Source of the DNA: Paludibacteraceae bacterium
Lineage (GTDB): Bacteria; Bacteroidota; Bacteroidia; Bacteroidales; Paludibacteraceae
Reading direction: 5' to 3'
Length of the DNA: 64,000 nucleotides
Assembly (NCBI GenBank): GCA_017551025.1
Contig: JAFZNG010000034.1
Coordinates: forward strand, 1 to 64,000
Shown here: piece after piece, positions 59,148-64,000 of the stretch
Layout of the letters: every line of letters starts with the position of its first letter
Numbering within the stretch: the first letter of the stretch is position 1
Program-made: the position numbers and the translations under genes
The notes under the pieces: model-generated
Databases searched by the model: none
What the model saw: only the letters and a program-made list of their open reading frames with translations
Told to the model about the DNA's origin: nothing

Positions 59148-59175
59148 GGCGAAAGGCGAAGGGCTATAGGCTAAT
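59148..59175. repeat. Heptamer array, GGCGAAA/GGCTAAT type, 4 copies
   Basis: GGCGAAA, GGCGAAG, GGCTATA, GGCTAAT between convergent htpG and the DUF4861-like gene. The latter's stop (59171-59173) lies in the last copy. Confidence 0.88.
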
Positions 59176-60118
59176 GGAGCTTTTTAACCCAACGGCGAAG
59201 ATAACGGAACCACTCCTCGGCAGAAGTTGCCACGGGGTGGTTTTCTTTTGTAGCGCCGCAACAAGTGAGGTAGAAATGAATATTGGTGTTTGGTGATTGG
59301 AGCAGGCAGAGGTTGTTGCGCTTGTCGCGAACGAGAGAGCCGGCATATTCACGGGGGATAAAGACGGCGAGACCGACGGTTTGCTTGGCATATTTGACCG
59401 TGTCGTTGACGGGCCAGTCGGTGCCCCAGGAGGCAAGGAGGATGCCGCCGGGCAGTTCTTCGGCCAAGTACTGACCGTCGGGCAGGATTTGTACGCCGGT
59501 GCAGAGCCCCTCGACCGGTTGGCTGAGTTGTACGTCGCACCGCATATCACGATGCCCGGCACGCAGGGTGTATTGTACGGCCATCTGTACCGTTTTGCCC
59601 TCTACGAGCCAGTCGCTGACGGCCACCTCGACAGTAGCCTGGTTGCGGTTTTGGTTCACGATACGTTGCGAGCGTCGGTTGACGGGTTCGATATGTACCT
59701 GTTTTTGGCCGTTCCAGTATTTGACGCTGCCCACACCTACCGTGCCGCTGACGCGGAGGATATCGTCGCCGTAACCGGCAGCGAGCAGAGAGTCGTTGGG
59801 ATACCAGTGGCTTTCCATAAGTTCCAGACGCGGCGTACGCTTGCAATAGACATCGATGGTCTGCTTTCGGTCAAAGTAGATGCGGTAGGCCATCTTTTTC
59901 GATTCGACGGCTACACCGTGATGGTGCAACTGATGGTACGTATCTATATCTGCCGCGTCTTCCCATTTGGTAATCGGATAACAATGACGCACCTTCTGGC
60001 CCTCGTGCAGCACAGCGTACCCCGGACGGATGGAGTCGGCCGGCGTACCGATACGCCAGAAAGAAGTAGCTACTCGCGGACTGCAGGCCGTGAGTAGCAT
60101 ACTATAGAGCAGGAGCAT
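59171..60118 (-). CDS. DUF4861-like lipoprotein, probable pectin utilisation
   Basis: A 315-residue predicted lipoprotein (MLLLYSMLLTAC from the ATG at 60118; an ATG at 60136 overlaps the GH28 gene and is less likely). The body resembles the DUF4861 family, which in Bacteroidetes accompanies GH28 and unsaturated-galacturonyl enzymes of pectin loci: KVRHCYPITKWEDAADIDTYHQLHHHG, YRIYFDRKQTIDVYCKR, GILLASWGTDWPVNDTVKYAK. The biochemical role is not established. It is coupled to the GH28 gene, with its ATG lying 2 bases beyond that stop. Confidence 0.7.
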   Translation of the reverse strand: MLLLYSMLLTACSPRVATSFWRIGTPADSIRPGYAVLHEGQKVRHCYPITKWEDAADIDTYHQLHHHGVAVESKKMAYRIYFDRKQTIDVYCKRTPRLELMESHWYPNDSLLAAGYGDDILRVSGTVGVGSVKYWNGQKQVHIEPVNRRSQRIVNQNRNQATVEVAVSDWLVEGKTVQMAVQYTLRAGHRDMRCDVQLSQPVEGLCTGVQILPDGQYLAEELPGGILLASWGTDWPVNDTVKYAKQTVGLAVFIPREYAGSLVRDKRNNLCLLQSPNTNIHFYLTCCGATKENHPVATSAEEWFRYLRRWVKKLH

Positions 60119-60119
60119 T

Positions 60120-61664
60120 TTACTTCCACGTAACATTGGTTACTGTCGGTGCAAAGATAAAGGCGTTGCCGTTGGCGGGCGTGATCTGTACGTTATCGAT
60201 ATGCAGTCCGTCGGTCTGACGCAGCAGAGCGCCTTCCTGGCCTTGCATCTTGATGTTTTTGAGTTGAACGTTCTGGATCTTCATCTCCGGCAGGCCGTTG
60301 AAGTACATACAGCGCTTCACGTTGGTGGCGATACAGTCGGAGATATAGATGTTACGGAACTGCGGTGTCTCTTCGCTGGCAGGGGGTGCATCGGCATTCA
60401 TGCGTGCAGCGAGTTCTTCCTCGGTTTCTTCACCGGCACCTTTGCCGCCGTAGAAGAGGTCGAATAGGAGGGCCTCGTTGGGAATATTGCACATGATGAC
60501 ATTCTTGATAAAGATATTCTCGACGATGCCGCCTCGTCCGCGGGTGGACTTAAAGCGCAGGCCAACATCGGTGCCGATATACAGGTTGTTGGTTACCTGG
60601 ATGTTACGGATGCCACCTGACATCTCTGAACCAACCACAAAACCGCCGTGACCGTGATAGACGACGCATTGGTCAACGATGACGTTCTCGGTAGGTACGC
60701 CGCGGTCGCGACCGGGTTTGTTCTTACCGGACTTCATGCAGATAGCGTCGTCTCCAACATCGAACTGGCAACGCTGGATAAGCACGTTCTTGCACGACTC
60801 AACATCTACTCCGTCGCCGTTTTGGCTGTACCATGGGTTGCGCACGTTGAGATCGGAGAGGATGAGGTTGTCGCAGAGCATCGGGTGGAGGTTCCAGGCG
60901 GGCGAGTTCTCAAAGGTGACGCCCTCGAGCAGGATGTTTCGGCAGCCTACGAAATGGAGCATTACCGGACGCAGGAAAGACTTGATGCGATTCCAGTCCT
61001 CGGGGTTGGCAACGACGGGTACGTTTTGGTCCTCGCAGAGCGTTTGCGCATAGACCGAACCGCTATCGGGATACCAAATATCGTTGACGACGATGCCGCC
61101 TTTCTCACGGAGGTGTTTCTTCCACTGTGCGGCGGTCATCTTCGATTTCTTGAGCGGACGCCACCAGTCGCCGTTACCGTTGAAGACACCGTGACCGGTG
61201 ATGGCTATATTGGTCTGCATGAAGGCAGAGATCGGCGAGGTGCAACGCTTGGTGGGGATGCCCTCGAACCAGGAGTCGTAGATGCTATACAGGTTCATGT
61301 CGTGGGAGAACGAGATGAAGCTGTTGGGCTCGGTATAGAGGCGTACGTTGGAGCGCAACTGGATGGGACCGGTGGTATACATGCCGGCAGGGATGATGAC
61401 CGTACCGCCACCTTCGCGGTTACAAAGGTCGATGGCCTCTTGAATGGCGCTGGTGGAGAGTTCCTGACCCGTCGGGTCGGCACCGAAATGGAGGACGTTA
61501 TAGGTCTTCTTGCCGAATTCGGGAACCGGCAGTTTGGGCATTTTGAATTCGGCGGTGCGGCAGAGCGCATTCGCCTCTTTCTGGGTCATGTTCTGATACG
61601 ACGGCCGTGCGTAGACTACCATCGTAGCACATAGAATAGCCAGGGAAAGTGCAAGTCTTCTCAT
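60120..61664 (-). CDS. GH28 polygalacturonase
   Basis: A 514-residue exported (MRRLALSLAILCATMVVYA) right-handed beta-helix pectinase. GH28 motifs appear in order: NGDGVDVES (NTD-type), VGDDAICMKSG (catalytic DD), HGHGGFVVGSEMSGG (GHG) and LRFKSTRGRGG (RxK). It hydrolyses homogalacturonan or rhamnogalacturonan ends, probably in the periplasm. A -7 element lies at 61694-61701. No transporter or other pectin enzyme is next to the pair, so this is a small two-gene locus. Confidence 0.93.
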   Translation of the reverse strand: MRRLALSLAILCATMVVYARPSYQNMTQKEANALCRTAEFKMPKLPVPEFGKKTYNVLHFGADPTGQELSTSAIQEAIDLCNREGGGTVIIPAGMYTTGPIQLRSNVRLYTEPNSFISFSHDMNLYSIYDSWFEGIPTKRCTSPISAFMQTNIAITGHGVFNGNGDWWRPLKKSKMTAAQWKKHLREKGGIVVNDIWYPDSGSVYAQTLCEDQNVPVVANPEDWNRIKSFLRPVMLHFVGCRNILLEGVTFENSPAWNLHPMLCDNLILSDLNVRNPWYSQNGDGVDVESCKNVLIQRCQFDVGDDAICMKSGKNKPGRDRGVPTENVIVDQCVVYHGHGGFVVGSEMSGGIRNIQVTNNLYIGTDVGLRFKSTRGRGGIVENIFIKNVIMCNIPNEALLFDLFYGGKGAGEETEEELAARMNADAPPASEETPQFRNIYISDCIATNVKRCMYFNGLPEMKIQNVQLKNIKMQGQEGALLRQTDGLHIDNVQITPANGNAFIFAPTVTNVTWK

Positions 61665-61692
61665 GATATGTGTGCGTTATTCGTTTTCTGCT

Positions 61693-61701
61693 GCAAAGGT
61701 A
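61693..61701 (-). promoter_or_regulatory. Possible -7 element before the GH28 gene
   Basis: TACCTTTG on the minus strand at 61694-61701 (followed by C), about 30 bases before the ATG. No TTG stands at the usual -33 spacing, so an activator may be needed. Confidence 0.45.
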
Positions 61702-61735
61702 CAGCATTTTCTTCAAACGCGTGTGCACTAATTGG

Positions 61736-62485
61736 TTAAAATGGTGCAAAAATTGTTGCAGGGTAAGTAATTTGCTCCAAAAAGAGTCCTTTTGCGTCGG
61801 CCGACTGGCCTGCGCAGGGTCGGGATTGCGACTGTATGACTTCGGCGAACTGCTCGACGGTGCGTTTGCCTCGTCCGACTTCGAAGAGCGTACCTACGAC
61901 GGCGCGTACCATATTACGCAGGAAGCGGTCGGCGGTGATGGTGAAGTAGGCTTCGTATTCGTTCTCCCGGGTCCAGTAGGCTTCGCGTACGTCGCAGATC
62001 GTGGTCTTGACATCTGTATGGGTGCGACAGAAAGCGGCAAAGTCCTGACGGCCGAGCAGCAGTTGGGCGGCACGGTTCATCTGCTCGAAGTCCAGTCCGC
62101 CGGCGACGCGGGTGCGCAGATCGGCGGCAAAGGGGTCTTTGCGGGTGGTGATATAGTAGCGGTAGGTGCGGGCGGTGGCATCAAAGCGTGCGTGTGCGTC
62201 CGCGCATACGCGTTCTATAGAATATACAGCGATGCTATCGGGTAGCAGGGCGTTGAGTCGTCCGACGAAGTTGTCGGGTAGGTCGTGCGCCAGATCAAAG
62301 TGGGCTATCATCTCTCGGGCATGTACACCGGCGTCAGTGCGCCCGGCAAAGGTGAGCGGCGTTGGGGTGCGCAGGATCGTGGCAAACGCTTCTTCGAGCG
62401 TCTGCTGCACGGTGATACCGTTGGGTTGGGTCTGTGAACCATGAAAATCAGTGCCGCGGTAAGCGAATCGAATGAAGTAGCGCAT
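61736..62485 (-). CDS. truA: tRNA pseudouridine(38-40) synthase TruA
   Basis: A 249-residue pseudouridine synthase acting on the anticodon arm. It has MRYFIRFAYRGTDFHGSQTQPNGITVQ, the catalytic-Asp block FAGRTDAGVHAREM and ADRFLRNMVRAVVGTL near the C-terminus. Its 5' end overlaps the end of the flippase gene by 38 bases, so it is probably translationally coupled to it. Confidence 0.96.
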   Translation of the reverse strand: MRYFIRFAYRGTDFHGSQTQPNGITVQQTLEEAFATILRTPTPLTFAGRTDAGVHAREMIAHFDLAHDLPDNFVGRLNALLPDSIAVYSIERVCADAHARFDATARTYRYYITTRKDPFAADLRTRVAGGLDFEQMNRAAQLLLGRQDFAAFCRTHTDVKTTICDVREAYWTRENEYEAYFTITADRFLRNMVRAVVGTLFEVGRGKRTVEQFAEVIQSQSRPCAGQSADAKGLFLEQITYPATIFAPF

Positions 62486-63944
62486 TTAGTTCGGGAGATA
62501 ATTGGGCACGGTAGGCGACCAGGAGTCCGCCACCGAGTAGGATGAGGCTGCGCAGGATACTGCTCCACCAGATGTTTTGGATAGGCAGGAAGCGAACGCA
62601 GAGCATATTCAGAAGGAAGATGAGGACGAGCAAGGCGAGCGTCAAGTACCAGCGGCGCTCTACGATACGTATGCCAAACCATCGCACCGTGAGGAGTATC
62701 AGGGCGAAATACAGGGCGTATGCCAGCAGGTTGCTCCAGGCGGCACCTTCCATGCCGTAGCGCGGTATGAGCCAACTATTGAGCATCATCGCCGTCAGGG
62801 TCAGCACAAAGGAATAGACCATCGAGAGGGCGTACAGACGCGAGTAGTTGAGCGTGGTCAGGCAGACGGAGAAAGTAGCCAGGATCAGTTGTGAGAGGCT
62901 GAGGATGAGTACCACTTCCCGTGCGGTGGCGTATGTCTGGCCGTTGGGTAGAATATGGAAGATCAGATCTATGTTGATCCAGATAGCCAGCAGGATAAAG
63001 CCGCCGATGAGCAGCAGGTTGCTCGTGACTTGCTGCACGAGGTGCGAGCACTCGTTTTTTTGATCCTCCTTGAGGGCCTGGGCTATTTGGGGTGAGGCGA
63101 TAGCCGTGACGGAGCGGTAGGGGATGCTGACCATGACGGCCATATAGGTGACGATAGCAAAGATACCGGTGCTGTCGAGTCCCATCTTCGCCGTGATGAA
63201 GAACGATGAGAGGATAGGTGCGAGCGTGCCCGCCAGGGCGGAGACGATCAGAAAACCGGTGTAGGTCAGGTAGCGTCGTACCAGTCCCGGGTTACGGCGC
63301 AGGAAGTCGAAGTCGGGACGGAAACGAATATGTCCGAGGCTGAACAGGTAGATGATATTGATGAGTGCGGCTACGCCGTAGTTGAGGCATATACCGATCA
63401 TCAGGCCGTTGAGCGAGAGGACATGAAAGGCGTAGAGCAGGTAGAGGATGAGCAGGCCGACGCGGATGATGAGTTCGCGCACCGTACGCGGCAGCACGAT
63501 ATGCATGAGCACGTTGGCGCAGGTCTCGAAGACGACCTGGTAGAGCATGAAGAAGGCCAGTGGTAGTACCAGGTAGTAGTAATCTACGAAGCGCGGTGAT
63601 TTCTCACCAAACCACGCTGCCAAGGGAGCATGACAGGCGCAGTAGATGGCGGTGAATACCAGAAATCCGATCAGCGGCACTACGATGGCCCAGAAGAAAA
63701 AGCCGTGGGAGAGGCTACCGTCTTCCGTACGGAAATAGGGCGAGAAGCGGATGAGCGAACTGCTGGTACCCAGTTGGGCGAGTCCGATAAACAGCGTGGC
63801 GGCATCGATGAAGACACGTGCCAACCCGACTTCCTCGGTAGTGAGGAAGCGGGTCAACACGAAGAATGTCGTCACGAATCCGACCGCGATACCCAGGTAG
63901 GTCACGATCGTGCCGCGCAGTGACTGTTTAGCGATGACGCCCAT
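62448..63944 (-). CDS. Polysaccharide/lipid flippase of the MATE/MOP superfamily
   Basis: A 498-residue integral membrane protein with about 14 helices, of the Wzx/MATE-like (MOP) type: MGVIAKQSLRGTIVTYLGIAVGF at the N-terminus, GLARVFIDAATLFIGLAQLG, and paired helices throughout. Bacteroidetes encode an oligosaccharide flippase of this kind next to truA. The substrate (O-antigen, capsule or lipid-linked sugar) is unknown. It lies 9 bases behind a probable FKBP gene. Confidence 0.85.
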   Translation of the reverse strand: MGVIAKQSLRGTIVTYLGIAVGFVTTFFVLTRFLTTEEVGLARVFIDAATLFIGLAQLGTSSSLIRFSPYFRTEDGSLSHGFFFWAIVVPLIGFLVFTAIYCACHAPLAAWFGEKSPRFVDYYYLVLPLAFFMLYQVVFETCANVLMHIVLPRTVRELIIRVGLLILYLLYAFHVLSLNGLMIGICLNYGVAALINIIYLFSLGHIRFRPDFDFLRRNPGLVRRYLTYTGFLIVSALAGTLAPILSSFFITAKMGLDSTGIFAIVTYMAVMVSIPYRSVTAIASPQIAQALKEDQKNECSHLVQQVTSNLLLIGGFILLAIWINIDLIFHILPNGQTYATAREVVLILSLSQLILATFSVCLTTLNYSRLYALSMVYSFVLTLTAMMLNSWLIPRYGMEGAAWSNLLAYALYFALILLTVRWFGIRIVERRWYLTLALLVLIFLLNMLCVRFLPIQNIWWSSILRSLILLGGGLLVAYRAQLSPELNALLHSIRLPRH

Positions 63945-63953
63945 GATTAAACT

Positions 63954-64000
63954 TTACTTTACCTCGATTAGTTCGACGGTGAAGATGAGCGTAGCGTAGG
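63954..64000 (-). CDS. C-terminal tail of a probable FKBP-type peptidylprolyl isomerase
   Basis: Only the last 15 codons are inside the window: YATLIFTVELIEVK then TAA (63954-63956). The ending F-x-V-E-L-x-E/D-V is that of FKBP domains. The call depends on this short motif alone. Confidence 0.45.
   Translation of the reverse strand, partial: YATLIFTVELIEVK

Overview
The window is chromosomal DNA of a Bacteroidales bacterium, probably an uncultured gut or rumen lineage. The evidence is a SusC/SusD pair, promoters of the Bacteroidetes type (TTG at -33, TAnnTTTG at -7), start codons without Shine-Dalgarno sequences, a T9SS-type C-terminal domain on an M6 protease, a TamL-like lipoprotein, and a MurE carrying the DNPR motif of meso-diaminopimelate enzymes. 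No rRNA, insertion sequence, prophage or CRISPR array was seen.

Layout. 1-8083 (+): tail of an unknown gene, then tamL, rnhB, sppA, lpxK and an MsbA-like exporter (envelope and lipid A functions). 8087-13793 (-): a reverse rubrerythrin, a TonB-dependent receptor and mutS read in that order from one promoter. 14096-29816 (-): nine tightly packed genes from one promoter, which form the most unusual region. They encode two TPR-CHAT (caspase-like) proteins, a TIR-TM-FGE fusion, an FHA-TM-trypsin fusion, a pseudokinase-TM protein, a Rossmann/RyR protein, a TPR-retropepsin, a TPR protein and a TPR protein with a degenerate retropepsin domain. 29926-33162 (-): rplU, rpmA, serS and a membrane-anchored AraC regulator just upstream of the nine-gene unit. 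33592-43810 (+): dcw cluster mraZ-rsmH-ftsL-ftsI-murE-mraY-murD-ftsW-murG, which stops after murG. 43797-52782 (-): SusC/SusD/BIG2-lipoprotein operon and a secreted M6 protease. 52966-64000: M16 protease, tRNA-Leu(TAG) with a lipoprotein gene four bases behind it, sufT-like/lpxH/mazG, htpG, a pectin pair (GH28 and DUF4861-like), truA, a flippase and the tail of a probable FKBP isomerase.

Two features stand out. First, the nine-gene unit places cysteine, serine and aspartic protease folds beside TIR, FHA, kinase-like, RyR and FGE modules. Predicted topology runs from cytoplasmic sensor-like domains through single membrane helices to periplasmic domains, which suggests a transmembrane protease-signalling or defence system. 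Second, the window is sprinkled with about twenty short arrays of mostly 7-base units (AATTAAA, GGCTAAA/GGCGAAA, CTACACC, GTCTTTT, CTGAAAA, GGTTACG and others). They sit at gene boundaries, where they often supply stop codons, start-codon context or C-terminal tails, and they also lie in frame inside mutS, murG, serS, htpG and a TonB receptor gene. None was found inside the nine-gene unit.

Eight promoters share a 33-base architecture more extensive than the usual -33/-7 consensus. Two of them are superimposed on the terminator hairpin of the preceding operon.
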